Shown here one piece after another: positions 7,731 through 15,583 of a stretch of 34,029 bases of DNA; within the stretch, counting starts at the first letter, position 1, and each line of letters opens with the position of its first letter. The notes below the pieces were generated by a model that was not told where the DNA came from, ran no database searches, and worked only from the letters and a program-made list of their open reading frames with translations. The stretch covers positions 1 through 34,029 of the forward strand of contig JBNGDO010000041.1 of assembly GCA_049975385.1 (NCBI GenBank), in the 5' to 3' direction. The translations under genes were made by a program, and so were the position numbers. This DNA comes from DSWT01 sp049975385. Lineage in GTDB: Bacteria; Chloroflexota; Anaerolineae; B4-G1; SLSP01.

Positions 7731-8240
7731 CTACAATTCATAATCCATCGGCTTGTCAAACCCGTTCTCCGCGAACAACACCTCGCGCGGCTTGCGCGGA
7801 CGGGCAGCCGGTTCCTCGGCAGGGACGCCCACCGGCGTCAGGCAGACGAGGCCGTGATCGTTGGGGATGCCCAACACGGCCTTGACCTGCGCCTCGTCAT
7901 ACGCGCCGATCCAGCACGTGCCGTAGCCCAGGCTGGTCGCCGCGAGGATCGCGTGATCCAGCACAATCGTCCCGTTGACCTTACCCTCGCCGGGCAGCGT
8001 CACCAGGCACAAGATCGCGGCGGCGTCCGCCATCCACATTTGCCCACTGCACGCCTCCGCCGTCTTGCGCCGCATCTCTGGGTTGGTGACGACGATCATC
8101 TTCCAGTTCTGTTTGTTCGATCCCGTCGGCGCGCGCCGCGCGGCTTCCAGAATCAGGTGCAAATCCGCCTCCAGGACCGGCTCTGGCTTGTATTTGCGAA
8201 TACTCCGTCGTTTCCATAGCGTTTCCAGCGTCTCGTTTAT
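7731..8240 (-). CDS. Nitroreductase-family FMN oxidoreductase (possible AUA start)
   Basis: This is a small FMN-dependent NAD(P)H oxidoreductase of the nitroreductase superfamily. Visible motifs are the FMN-phosphate loop RRSIRKYKPEPV, the APTGSNKQNWKMIVV segment, and GYGTCWIGAYDE near the C-terminus. Start choice is difficult. Homology begins at the equivalent of 'MNETLE', but here the codon is ATA (8240-8238), placed 7 bases after an AGGAGG. The open frame continues upstream to a GTG at 8261 and an ATG at 8300, but these lie in or beside a dispersed intergenic repeat and lack a ribosome site. Either AUA is used, or the base is a mutation or sequence error. The substrate cannot be told. Confidence 0.85.
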   Translation of the reverse strand: MNETLETLWKRRSIRKYKPEPVLEADLHLILEAARRAPTGSNKQNWKMIVVTNPEMRRKTAEACSGQMWMADAAAILCLVTLPGEGKVNGTIVLDHAILAATSLGYGTCWIGAYDEAQVKAVLGIPNDHGLVCLTPVGVPAEEPAARPRKPREVLFAENGFDKPMDYEL

Positions 8241-8257
8241 TGCGTTGCCTCCTGTAA

Positions 8258-8312
8258 CCACTAATCTACACGAATGCGCACATTCGGCGAATGCGTACAT
8301 TCGTGGTAAAAA
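8258..8312. repeat. Dispersed intergenic repeat (CACGAATNCG type)
   Basis: An imperfect inverted repeat runs from CCACTAATCTACACGAATG to CATTCGTGG and contains repeated CGAATG/CATTCG units. A related sequence lies at 9126-9196. It occupies the upstream side of the nitroreductase gene. Confidence 0.6.
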
Positions 8313-8345
8313 ATCTGCTTAATCTGCTCAATCTGCTGACTGAAC

Positions 8346-9101
8346 CTACCGCCGCGTTGCCATCTCTTTGACGGCATTGATCAACATCGTCGTATCCAGC
8401 CCGATGGAGATGAAGCGGAAGCCTTCCGCGACGCGCCGCGCCACCTCGCCGGGCTTGGGATCCACGATGAGCAGCCCCGGGACGACGCCCGCATCCTGCG
8501 CGGCACGCACGACGCGCGCCATCGCCGCTTCCACGTTGGGGTGGGTGACCTGGCCCATCAGCCCCATCGTGCCGGAGAGGTCGTAGGGGCCGACGAAGAC
8601 GACGTCCAGGCCGGGCAGGGCGCAGATGCCTTCGATGTTATGCACTGCGTCGATGTGCTCGATCTGCAACGCCACCAGCGTCTCGGCGTTGGCTGTGGCG
8701 ACGTAGTCATCGAAGGCCGCGCCGTAGGCGTGCGCTCGCCCGATGCTGATGCCGCGCTCGCCCTCCGGAGGGTATTTTGCGTAACTGATGGCCCGCTGCG
8801 CATCCTCCACGGTGCGGATCATCGGCACGATCACGCCCTCCGCGCCGGTATCCAGCGCCCACTTGAAGTGCTCCGGCGCGTTGACCGGCAGGCGAAACAA
8901 CACCGGGCAGCCGTGCCCCTGGATCACCTGAACGTGTCCCAGCGCCGCCGGCCAATCGAAGATGCCGTGTTCGATATCTAGCACGACCCAGTTGAAGCCG
9001 GACTGCGCCAGGATTTCGGTAACGATGGGATGCCCGATCATCTGCCAGGTGCCGATGCTGCTTTCACCGCGCGCGAGTTTTTCCTTGATTTGATTGTGCA
9101 T
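8346..9101 (-). CDS. HpcH/HpaI-family 2-keto-3-deoxy acid aldolase
   Basis: This is a class II (metal-dependent) aldolase that splits 2-oxo-3-deoxy acids to pyruvate (or a related 2-oxo acid) and an aldehyde. It has 251 residues, the usual length. Key residues are the catalytic His in VVLDIEHG (H45), the carboxylate-binding Arg in VLFR (R70), the metal ligands in LQIEH (E148) and GPYDLS (D174). The ATG follows GAGGAG by 7 bases. It lies downstream of the LarA-type racemase on the same strand with a 135-base repeat-filled gap, and a second, distantly related aldolase lies across the divergent promoter region. The substrate is not set by the sequence; hydroxy-oxo acids from sugar acids or aromatics are typical. 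Confidence 0.9.
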   Translation of the reverse strand: MHNQIKEKLARGESSIGTWQMIGHPIVTEILAQSGFNWVVLDIEHGIFDWPAALGHVQVIQGHGCPVLFRLPVNAPEHFKWALDTGAEGVIVPMIRTVEDAQRAISYAKYPPEGERGISIGRAHAYGAAFDDYVATANAETLVALQIEHIDAVHNIEGICALPGLDVVFVGPYDLSGTMGLMGQVTHPNVEAAMARVVRAAQDAGVVPGLLIVDPKPGEVARRVAEGFRFISIGLDTTMLINAVKEMATRR

Positions 9102-9125
9102 GCACTCACTCCTCGTCTAAAATAA

Positions 9126-9196
9126 ACCACGAATCTTCACGAATCTTCACGAACAGGAAAAAATTAGTGTGGATTCGTGAAGATTGGTGGTAAAAA
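9126..9196. repeat. Dispersed intergenic repeat (ACCACGAATCTTCACGAA type)
   Basis: An inverted repeat pairs ACCACGAATCTTCACGAA with its complement TTCGTGAAGATTGGTGGT. The unit GAATCTTCAC is also directly duplicated on the left arm. It fills most of the gap between the racemase and aldolase genes and resembles the repeat at 8258-8312. Confidence 0.65.
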
Positions 9197-9236
9197 TTCT
9201 TATCTCCGTTGGTGTGGACTCCGGTACGTGAATTCG

Positions 9237-10526
9237 CTACTTCCTTACGATTGGCAGCGTCAACAGCGCGTGTGGGACGACCAGCACGTCCAGTTCGTTG
9301 CCCAAATCCGCCGCAACGATCTGCAATGCTTCGTCCATCGTCTGCGCCGGGATCATTTTGCATGCTGCGACGATCTCCGGACACTCGCTGCCGACGATGA
9401 TGACACGGCATTGCTCCAGGACTTTCGCCATAACGAACGCCCGCTGCCCGCCGGGCGGGTAACCGTTGGCGCGCGCGTCGTCGAGGATGAAACGCACATC
9501 GGGCGCGTCGCGCATCGCGGCGAGGAATCGCTGCTCGCCCACGCCTTCACCGGCGCCTTCCTGGCAGCGCGCGGGCGTGATGTAGTAGCCACCCGGCCGC
9601 ACGACCGGCGTTGGCGCGAAGTGCAGGTACGAGGGCGCGCGGCTGGCCTGGTAGAGGTTGGCGTCCTTCGGAAAGCCGACGCCGCCAATGGCGATGTCAA
9701 CCTGCTGCGGGATCGCCACCTCGTACATCGCCCGCGCGAATTCGACCAGCCGACGGTGCGTCTCGACCGGCTCACCCGCCATGACGCACACGACGCGCCC
9801 GTTATCGTCCAGCACGACGTTGAGGATGAAGCGCAGCCCCGCGCGCAGCGCCGCCTCGGTGATGGCTTCGTGAAACGGATTCCCCTCGATTTGTCCCAGG
9901 CGGGTGTTGGGATCGTCCACGAAGCGCGGGCCGTGGCTGTAGGCGATCAGCGCCTCACCCGCCGCGCCGACGGCGACCGTCTTGCGCCCGCCCGAATAGC
10001 CGGCGTACTGGTGCGGCTCGACGATCCCCGTGGCGATGAGCAGGTCGGCGTCGTAGGCGGCCTTGTGGACGGAGAGCGGGATGCTGTTGACCTCGCCCAG
10101 ATCGACGAGCGCGGCGGGGTTTTGCGGTTCATTGTCGATGACCCGGTAGCGGTCGACGACATTCTGTCCCAGTTTAGCGACTTTTTCCGCGTGCGTGCTC
10201 GGGCGGTGCATTCCGATGCCGCACAAGAGCGTGATGTCCTCGTCGCGCACACCGGACCGTTCCAGTTCGCGCAGAATGGGCGGGATGAGCAAATCGTCGG
10301 GGCAAGCGCGGGTCGCGTCGGTAAATACGATGCAGACGCTATCGCCCGCCCGGGCCAGGTCGCGCAGTGGTGGCGAGTTGACTGGATCAGCCAGCGCTGC
10401 ATCGACGGTCGCGGGCACGTCTTCGAGCGGCGGCATCCGTTTGGATTCGACCAGTCGCCCGCGCATGCCGGGGAGTAGTTCAAATGCAAGGGTAGTTTTG
10501 CTGTATGGAACGTGATATGTCGTCAT
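9237..10526 (-). CDS. LarA-family nickel-pincer-dependent 2-hydroxyacid racemase/epimerase
   Basis: This belongs to the lactate racemase family (LarA, DUF2088), which inverts the hydroxyl carbon of 2-hydroxy acids using the nickel-pincer nucleotide cofactor. The 429-residue length fits. Residues corresponding to those of Lactiplantibacillus LarA are all present at nearly the same numbers: D70 in FTDATR, H107 in GMHRPST, H172 in EPHQYAGYSGG, the cofactor-anchoring K182 in GGRKTV, and H198 in SHGPRF. It should therefore be catalytically competent if the cell makes the cofactor (larB/C/E are not in the window). No good ribosome site is seen before the ATG. With aldolases and a D-2-hydroxyacid dehydrogenase next to it, a substrate other than lactate is plausible. 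Confidence 0.9.
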   Translation of the reverse strand: MTTYHVPYSKTTLAFELLPGMRGRLVESKRMPPLEDVPATVDAALADPVNSPPLRDLARAGDSVCIVFTDATRACPDDLLIPPILRELERSGVRDEDITLLCGIGMHRPSTHAEKVAKLGQNVVDRYRVIDNEPQNPAALVDLGEVNSIPLSVHKAAYDADLLIATGIVEPHQYAGYSGGRKTVAVGAAGEALIAYSHGPRFVDDPNTRLGQIEGNPFHEAITEAALRAGLRFILNVVLDDNGRVVCVMAGEPVETHRRLVEFARAMYEVAIPQQVDIAIGGVGFPKDANLYQASRAPSYLHFAPTPVVRPGGYYITPARCQEGAGEGVGEQRFLAAMRDAPDVRFILDDARANGYPPGGQRAFVMAKVLEQCRVIIVGSECPEIVAACKMIPAQTMDEALQIVAADLGNELDVLVVPHALLTLPIVRK

Positions 10527-10527
10527 T

Positions 10528-10586
10528 TAGTCTTCAGTCGGATAGTCGTTAGTTGGATAGTCTTTAGTCGATTTTAGTCGGCTGTA
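10528..10586. repeat. Degenerate tandem TAGTCG/TTAGTC repeat
   Basis: About six irregular copies of TAGTC with 4-8 base spacing (TTAGTC, ATAGTC, TAGTCG) directly abut the racemase start codon. Shorter strings of the same kind, as GACTA on the plus strand, occur at about 10799-10836 and 32146-32160. Confidence 0.6.
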
Positions 10587-10857
10587 GGAGTCTTGTCAAA
10601 CCAGGATCCTATCATTCTCGCTTAAAGGGGATCGGCAGATCCCCGTTTTACGCCACAAAGAGCCATAAGGCGCGGATTTGACGATCCGCTCGAAGCAAAA
10701 GATGAAAGCGTGACGAGAATGGTGAAGCCCTGCTCGTCAAACTGGGCGCAGTGGCTTAAGTCTAAAAAGGGATGTATACTTTTGATGTTGACTGTAAGTG
10801 ACTACGTGACTACCAGACAGATGACTACACGACTATTTCCACAGGAGGATAGCAGGT
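10587..10857. other. Divergent intergenic region with hairpins and a -10 box
   Basis: No gene is evident here. It holds a hairpin GGGGATCGGCAGATCCCC (10627-10642), a second small stem (GCGGAT/GATCCGC near 10673-10690), and a long-range inverted pair CATTCTCG (10612-10619)/CGAGAATG (10713-10720). A TATACT (10775-10780) may be the -10 box for the plus-strand aldolase, about 78 bases upstream of its ATG. Confidence 0.45.
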
Positions 10858-11679
10858 ATGGGCATCAAAAAATTCAAAAGCAACCCAGTGGTTGATCAGT
10901 TGCGCAGCGGGCAGCCGAGTGTGGGGAGTTGGCTCTCGCTCTGTTCGCCGGTGGCGGCGGAGACGATGGCGCAGATGGGATGGGACTGGCTGGTGATAGA
11001 CGCGGAACACAGCCCCGTGGGCTTCGAGACGATGGTCAACTGCTTCCGCGCGGTGCAGTTGGGTGGCGCAGTCCCGATGGCCCGCGTTCCCTGGAACGAC
11101 ACGGTGTGGATCCAGCGCACGCTGGATGCGGGGGCGTTGGGTCTGGTCGTGCCGATGGTCAATACGGCGGAGGATGCGCGCACTGTGGTGAGTAATATGA
11201 AGTACGCGACCAAAGGCCAGCGGAGTTCCGGTGGCAGCCGCGTCGCTGCTTATATTGACGGGGATTACCGCACGTGGACCGACGACAATCTTGCTATCAT
11301 CGTGATGATCGAGACGGCGCAGGCCGTGGAGAACGCCGAGGCCATCTTGGGGACGGAGGGCGTCATCGGCTGTTTCATCGGCCCCAACGACCTGGCGCTG
11401 TCGTTGGGCGTCCATCCGAGCGAGACCGGGCCCGGCACAGTCCACGAGGACGCGATCCAGGCTGTGCTCGCGGCAGCGAAAAAGACCGGCAAGGCGGCGG
11501 GAAAGCACTGTTTCACCTCTGCGGAGCTCACCTTGCGCATCCGTCAGGGGTTCCAATTCCTGGCCCTTGCCAGTGACTTGAGATTTATGTCGAAGGCTGC
11601 CCGCGAAGAGTTCGACGCCATTGACTTCACCGGCGTGACAGCGGATGACGCGGTGGATGCGAAGGGGACCCTTTACTGA
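10858..11679 (+). CDS. HpcH/HpaI-family aldolase (second paralogue)
   Basis: This is a 273-residue metal-dependent aldolase of the same family as the minus-strand gene at 8346-9101, but clearly diverged. It keeps the catalytic His in DWLVIDAEH (H51), Arg in PMARVPW (R76), metal ligands in VMIET (E152) and GPNDLA (D178). It differs by a longer C-terminus (SDLRFMSKAAREEFDAIDF). An AGGAGG lies upstream of the ATG. The next gene, a D-2-hydroxyacid dehydrogenase, starts 53 bases after its stop on the same strand, so the two are probably one transcript: oxidation of a hydroxy acid to a 2-oxo acid and aldol cleavage would be linked steps. Confidence 0.9.
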   Translation: MGIKKFKSNPVVDQLRSGQPSVGSWLSLCSPVAAETMAQMGWDWLVIDAEHSPVGFETMVNCFRAVQLGGAVPMARVPWNDTVWIQRTLDAGALGLVVPMVNTAEDARTVVSNMKYATKGQRSSGGSRVAAYIDGDYRTWTDDNLAIIVMIETAQAVENAEAILGTEGVIGCFIGPNDLALSLGVHPSETGPGTVHEDAIQAVLAAAKKTGKAAGKHCFTSAELTLRIRQGFQFLALASDLRFMSKAAREEFDAIDFTGVTADDAVDAKGTLY

Positions 11680-11732
11680 AACAATCCCGGACTTTGGACT
11701 TTCGACTTTGGACTACTTTAGGGAGGCCTATG

Positions 11733-12695
11733 ATGAAGGTTTTGATCGGTGCGAGTTTGATGGGGCTGGAGAAAGCGATTCCTGATTTGAAGACGAAGTA
11801 TCCCGACGTGGAATTCGCGTATTGCGACCAGCGTGAGGCGTTGCCAGCGATGATCGCCGACGCCGACGTGTATATGGGATGGTTGGACCGTGATACCTTC
11901 CTCGCCGCGAAGAAACTCAAGTGGCTGCAATCGCCAAGTTCGGGCGTCAACAACTTCCTGACGATTCCAGAATTGGTGGCGGGTGACGTGATCTTGACCA
12001 GCGCGCGGGGGACACATGGTGCGTGTCTGGCCGACAGCGTGTTTGGTATGATCCTGGCCTTCACGCGTAGCATCAAGGACTTCGTGCTCAAACAACAAAA
12101 GCACGAGTGGTCGATGCGCGAGTTTCGCCCACAGATGGTCGAGCTGACGGGCAGCACAATGGGCATCATCGGGCTGGGCACGGTGGGGCGGGCGACGGCG
12201 CGGCGCGCGGTGGCTTTCGGGATGCGTGTCGTCGCTGTGGATATACTGCCCGTGCCAAAGCCGGGCACCGTCGAAGCATTGTGGGCGTTGGATCGCCTCC
12301 ACGACTTGCTAAACATCTCCGATTACGTCGTCGTGACTGTGCCCTACACGCGCGAAACCGACGGGATGATCGGTGCGGCAGAGATCGCGCAGATGAAGTC
12401 CGATGCGCTACTGGTAGCGATCTCGCGCGGGCGCATCATCGACGAAGACGCGCTGATCATGGCGTTGAAGCGCGGTCACCTGAGTGGCGCGGCGCTGGAC
12501 GTCTTCGCACAGGAACCGTTGCCGCCGGAGAGCGAGTTGTGGGATATGCCGAACGTGCTCATCACCCCGCACGCCGCCGGCGGGACGCAGTTCGAAAGGC
12601 AGCACGTTCTCGACATCTTCTGCGAAAACCTTAGGCGTTTCCTGGATGACGATCTTCCGTTGCGCAATCAGGTGGACAAGCGGCGGGGATTCTGA
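11733..12695 (+). CDS. D-isomer-specific 2-hydroxyacid dehydrogenase
   Basis: This is an NAD(P)-dependent reductase/dehydrogenase that interconverts 2-oxo acids and D-2-hydroxy acids. It is 320 residues from the second of two adjacent ATGs (11733), 6 bases after GGGAGG. The Rossmann motif is GIIGLGTVGRA (G147/G149/G152) with an acidic end of strand beta-2 (VVAVD). The catalytic triad is complete: R232 in ISRGR, E261 in FAQEP, H280 in TPHAAGG. It follows an HpcH/HpaI aldolase and lies near a LarA-type racemase, suggesting a small pathway for hydroxy acids. The substrate is not known. Confidence 0.92.
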   Translation: MKVLIGASLMGLEKAIPDLKTKYPDVEFAYCDQREALPAMIADADVYMGWLDRDTFLAAKKLKWLQSPSSGVNNFLTIPELVAGDVILTSARGTHGACLADSVFGMILAFTRSIKDFVLKQQKHEWSMREFRPQMVELTGSTMGIIGLGTVGRATARRAVAFGMRVVAVDILPVPKPGTVEALWALDRLHDLLNISDYVVVTVPYTRETDGMIGAAEIAQMKSDALLVAISRGRIIDEDALIMALKRGHLSGAALDVFAQEPLPPESELWDMPNVLITPHAAGGTQFERQHVLDIFCENLRRFLDDDLPLRNQVDKRRGF

Positions 12696-12731
12696 TCAGG
12701 GGAACTCATCGTCTATTACAACGTTTTGGGG

Positions 12732-12737
12732 TATAAT
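12732..12737 (+). promoter_or_regulatory. -10 box (TATAAT) of the PA14 surface-protein gene
   Basis: A perfect TATAAT lies 37 bases after the dehydrogenase stop and 185 bases before the PA14 gene start, implying a long leader with the hairpin at 12797-12877. The -35 region is not recognisable. Confidence 0.45.
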
Positions 12738-12796
12738 AAGATCAGTGCTAAAAATGTTGTGTACCGGCGCGAGTCATTATTAACTGCTCTTAGGTA

Positions 12797-12877
12797 GTTC
12801 CAGAATTTAAACCAGGCCACATCAGAGGAAAGTTCCTGCGCCTGCGCCAAAGTCTGGCCGGTTTATTTTCCTGGAAC
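12797..12877 (+). ncRNA. Long imperfect hairpin in the leader of the PA14 gene
   Basis: Arms 12797-12820 and 12852-12877 pair over about 22 positions with few bulges (GTTCCAG with CTGGAAC; TTTAAACC with GGTTTA; GGCCA with TGGCC). An inner stem AGGAA/TTCCT lies inside the loop. It matches no riboswitch that I recognise. It may be a structured leader RNA or a degraded MITE-like repeat. Confidence 0.45.
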
Positions 12878-12922
12878 GGCCTTAAATGCTCAAACGCTGC
12901 GTAATGCGTGAAGGAGGGGCGT

Positions 12923-14842
12923 ATGCAGGATATGCAAGATGTACAACCCTTGCGAGACGAACAAGATATGCAGGCCTATTACAATCCACCCGCACCGGGT
13001 GGTGCGCCGCGCTGGTTTTATCCCATAGCTGGATTTGTCGTGTTGTGTTTGATCGTGATTTGCCTGCTGGTCGTGCTCGCATTGCGCAGCATTGGTGTGT
13101 TTCCCAGACCGACGCCCACACCCACAACCCCGCTGGTCATTGTGACGCCGTCCTCTGGACTGCCGGGCACGACCGTCACGGTAGAGGGCGCCGACTGGCC
13201 GTCTTACGTTGCCGTCGAGGTTATCTTGATCAACCTCAAGACGGGGCGCCAGATGCTCCCACCGGCGGCGACCGTACTCGTCAAGGAGGACGGTACTTTT
13301 AACGTCGCGCTCATCCTCGGCGAAGGATGGCGTGGCCACGAGGGAGTGGATGTGCTGGTGCAGGCGCCCTCCGCGGATGTGTTGGCGACGACGCGCTTTT
13401 TCTTTACCGAGACGCCAGTGTCGTCGCCAACGGCTACAACTGTGCCAGATGTCACACCTTCACCCACACTTACGCCCACGCCGGCGAGCATACCTACGAT
13501 CACGCCATCGCCTACGCCCGATCCCGGCGCGTGGTACGGGCAGTATTACACGAACACGACGATGTCGGGTGTCCCAGGACTCGTGCGCAACGATCCGCAG
13601 TTGGATTTCAATTGGGGCAGCGGTGGGCCGGTGGATGAATTCCCCAGGAACAATTTCTCGGCGCGCTGGGTGCGCAAGGTGACCCTTGAAGGTGGACCAT
13701 ATCACTTCTTTGCGACGGTGGACGACGGTGTGCGATTATACATCAACGATAAATTGATCATCGACGACTGGCGTACCAGTTCGAAGCGCACCCTCACTGC
13801 TGACTTGCTGCTGGTATCGGGGAGTTACGTGATGCGCGTGGAATACTTCGAGGCGACGGGGCAGGCACTGATCCAGGCAGGGTGGGAGAAACAGAACGAT
13901 TTCACCGATTGGAAAGGCGAATACTGGAGCAACCGGACGCTTGAGGGTGTCCCGGCTCTGGTGCGTAATGACGCGCGCCTGGACTTCAACTGGAGGACGG
14001 ATGCGCCGTATCCGGGTTTGCCCGCGGATAACTTCTCGGCCCGTTGGACGCGTGCGATGACGTTCGATGCGGGCACCTATCGTTTCCGATTGACGGTGGA
14101 TGACGGCGCGCGATTGTGGATCAACAATCAGCTCGTCATCGATGAGTGGCGCGATGGCGCGGAACGGGAGCGGGTCGCCGACGTCCCGTTAGCCGCCGGT
14201 ACGCACAATCTGCGCGTCGACTATTACGAGGGCGCCGGCAACGCGCGTATACGCCTGACCTGGGAGAAGGTCACGCCCATCTTCCCCGACTGGAAGGGTG
14301 AATACTGGAACAACACGATGTTATCCGGGTCGCCGGTGTTGGTGCGCAATGATCCCAAGATCGACTTCAACTGGGGGCCGAACGCCCCGGCGGTGGGGTT
14401 GCCGGCGGACAATTTCTCCGTGCGTTGGACGCGCGAATTGACCTTGACGGCGGGCGTATACCGTTTCCTGGCCGTGGCCGACGATGGGATTCGGATTTCC
14501 GTCAATGGCACGTTGATTCTGGACGAGTGGCACATCAGCGCAGGCGATCGAACGTACCATGCGGAGGTGAAGTTAGGGACCGGCACTTATACGATCGTCG
14601 TGGAATACTTCGAGAAAGGCGGTAATGCCCTGGTCAAGATGGGCGTCGACCGTGTGGGTGATTTGCCCACCTCCACCCCGACGATTACGCCGACGCCGAC
14701 CATCACGTTGACGCCGACACCGACACTGTCGCCTACGCCAACACCCACACCAACCATAACACCTACGCAAACCGAAACGCCGACGGTTACGTCTACGCCT
14801 ACGCAGACGGAGACGCCGCCTAGTTCTGGCGGGAATCCATAA
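12923..14842 (+). CDS. Membrane-anchored surface protein with three PA14 domains
   Basis: This is a 639-residue protein starting at the ATG behind GGAGGGG. A short Gln/Met-rich cytoplasmic head is followed by one membrane helix (about residues 30-55, FVVLCLIVICLLVVLAL). An Ig-like domain comes next (TPSSGLPGTTVTVEGADW, about 75-160), then a Thr/Pro linker. Three tandem PA14 domains of about 115 residues each follow (starting near WYGQYY, WKGEYWSN and WKGEYWNN; each with FNW, DDG and EYFE/DYYE signatures). A Thr/Pro-rich tail ends the protein. PA14 domains usually bind carbohydrates, often with calcium. The role is probably glycan or surface adhesion; no catalytic domain is seen. Confidence 0.88.
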   Translation: MQDMQDVQPLRDEQDMQAYYNPPAPGGAPRWFYPIAGFVVLCLIVICLLVVLALRSIGVFPRPTPTPTTPLVIVTPSSGLPGTTVTVEGADWPSYVAVEVILINLKTGRQMLPPAATVLVKEDGTFNVALILGEGWRGHEGVDVLVQAPSADVLATTRFFFTETPVSSPTATTVPDVTPSPTLTPTPASIPTITPSPTPDPGAWYGQYYTNTTMSGVPGLVRNDPQLDFNWGSGGPVDEFPRNNFSARWVRKVTLEGGPYHFFATVDDGVRLYINDKLIIDDWRTSSKRTLTADLLLVSGSYVMRVEYFEATGQALIQAGWEKQNDFTDWKGEYWSNRTLEGVPALVRNDARLDFNWRTDAPYPGLPADNFSARWTRAMTFDAGTYRFRLTVDDGARLWINNQLVIDEWRDGAERERVADVPLAAGTHNLRVDYYEGAGNARIRLTWEKVTPIFPDWKGEYWNNTMLSGSPVLVRNDPKIDFNWGPNAPAVGLPADNFSVRWTRELTLTAGVYRFLAVADDGIRISVNGTLILDEWHISAGDRTYHAEVKLGTGTYTIVVEYFEKGGNALVKMGVDRVGDLPTSTPTITPTPTITLTPTPTLSPTPTPTPTITPTQTETPTVTSTPTQTETPPSSGGNP

Positions 14843-14857
14843 ATCTGCCTGACAAGG

Positions 14858-14891
14858 ACACTCCCGATGGTCACCATCGGGAGTGTTTTTT
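14858..14891 (+). terminator. Rho-independent terminator after the PA14 gene
   Basis: A 13-bp stem (ACACTCCCGATGG, 14858-14870, with 14874-14886) and a 3-base loop are followed by TTTTT, 15 bases after the stop. Confidence 0.9.
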
Positions 14892-14899
14892 GTGTCGCG

Positions 14900-15544
14900 T
14901 TATACTTTTTCGCCGCACTCTGGGCAGAACTTCGCGCCCGGCGTCAGCTTTGTCCCGCAGTTCTGGCAATGCTGCGCGGCTTTGAGCTTGTGCCCCACAC
15001 TCCGGGCAGAACTTGGCGTTGGTCGCCAGTGGAGCGTGGCAGTTCGGACACGAAGCCATGATGGTCTCGCGCCAGTTCTCCTTGCCCAGGTGTTTATCTT
15101 CCTCGGCCATCGCCGCGTGCGCCCACGCCTCTTCGACGGAGCGGCTGGATTGCGCGGCGGACATCTCCACGCCTAGGTCGGGTGCGCAGTCCTTGCACAA
15201 GCCACGCTTGGTGTTCCAGCAGCTCTTCTTGCATACCCACGCCGAGCAGCGCGGGCACTGGATGAAGTTGGGGCGAGTCTTTCCAACGCCTGTGCGAAGG
15301 CGCCGTCGTGGGCTTTCTGCCAGGCCGCCGAACGCGCGCGTTCCGCCACGTCGGCGGCGGAGCCGAAGATGCCGCCGAATAGACTGCTCGCCGTATCCAG
15401 CACCGAAGCCGCCGTCCCCATCGCCCACGCCTGGAACGGCGTGCGATACCCCGTCCCGCAGCGGTTGCAGTGAAACTCAAACTGAAACCCACGGTCGTTG
15501 CTCAGATCGCTATAATTCGAAACGAACTCGATCTCGTTGCTCAT
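14900..15544 (-). pseudogene. Zinc-ribbon protein gene with two compensating frameshifts
   Basis: One protein is spread over two frames. The N-terminal part (from the ATG at 15544: MSNEIEF..., first ribbon half HCNRCGTGY) is open until about 15275. The middle part continues one frame over (FIQCPRCSAWVCKKSCW, CKDCAPDLGVEMSAA, CPNCHAPLATNAKFCPECG). After a GGGG run (minus strand; 14993-14996) the original frame resumes (HCQNCGTKL, FCPECGEKV, then TAA at 14902-14900). There are at least five CxxC pairs, so it is a multi-zinc-ribbon protein, perhaps a small regulatory or scaffold protein. Two opposite single-base indels, one in a homopolymer, look more like assembly error than decay, but this cannot be settled here. 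Confidence 0.75.
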
Positions 15545-15583
15545 ATCGATACAATGCCTCCTGCGAAATAGTCGGAATGACAA

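Noticed and set aside
9177..10478. Long plus-strand open frame (433 codons) opposite the LarA-type gene
   Set aside because: It is an antisense shadow of a GC-rich gene: composition is Arg/Asp/His-rich without any motif, while the minus strand has a complete active site.
12820..12860. GAGGAAAG motif resembling part of bacterial RNase P RNA
   Set aside because: The remaining conserved RNase P segments are absent and the stretch is too short.
13440..13530. Regular CACGCC/CCTACG-type repeats in this and other linkers (also 14690-14820, 30270-30420)
   Set aside because: They are in-frame Thr/Pro codons of lipoprotein or surface-protein linkers, not CRISPR or tandem regulatory repeats.
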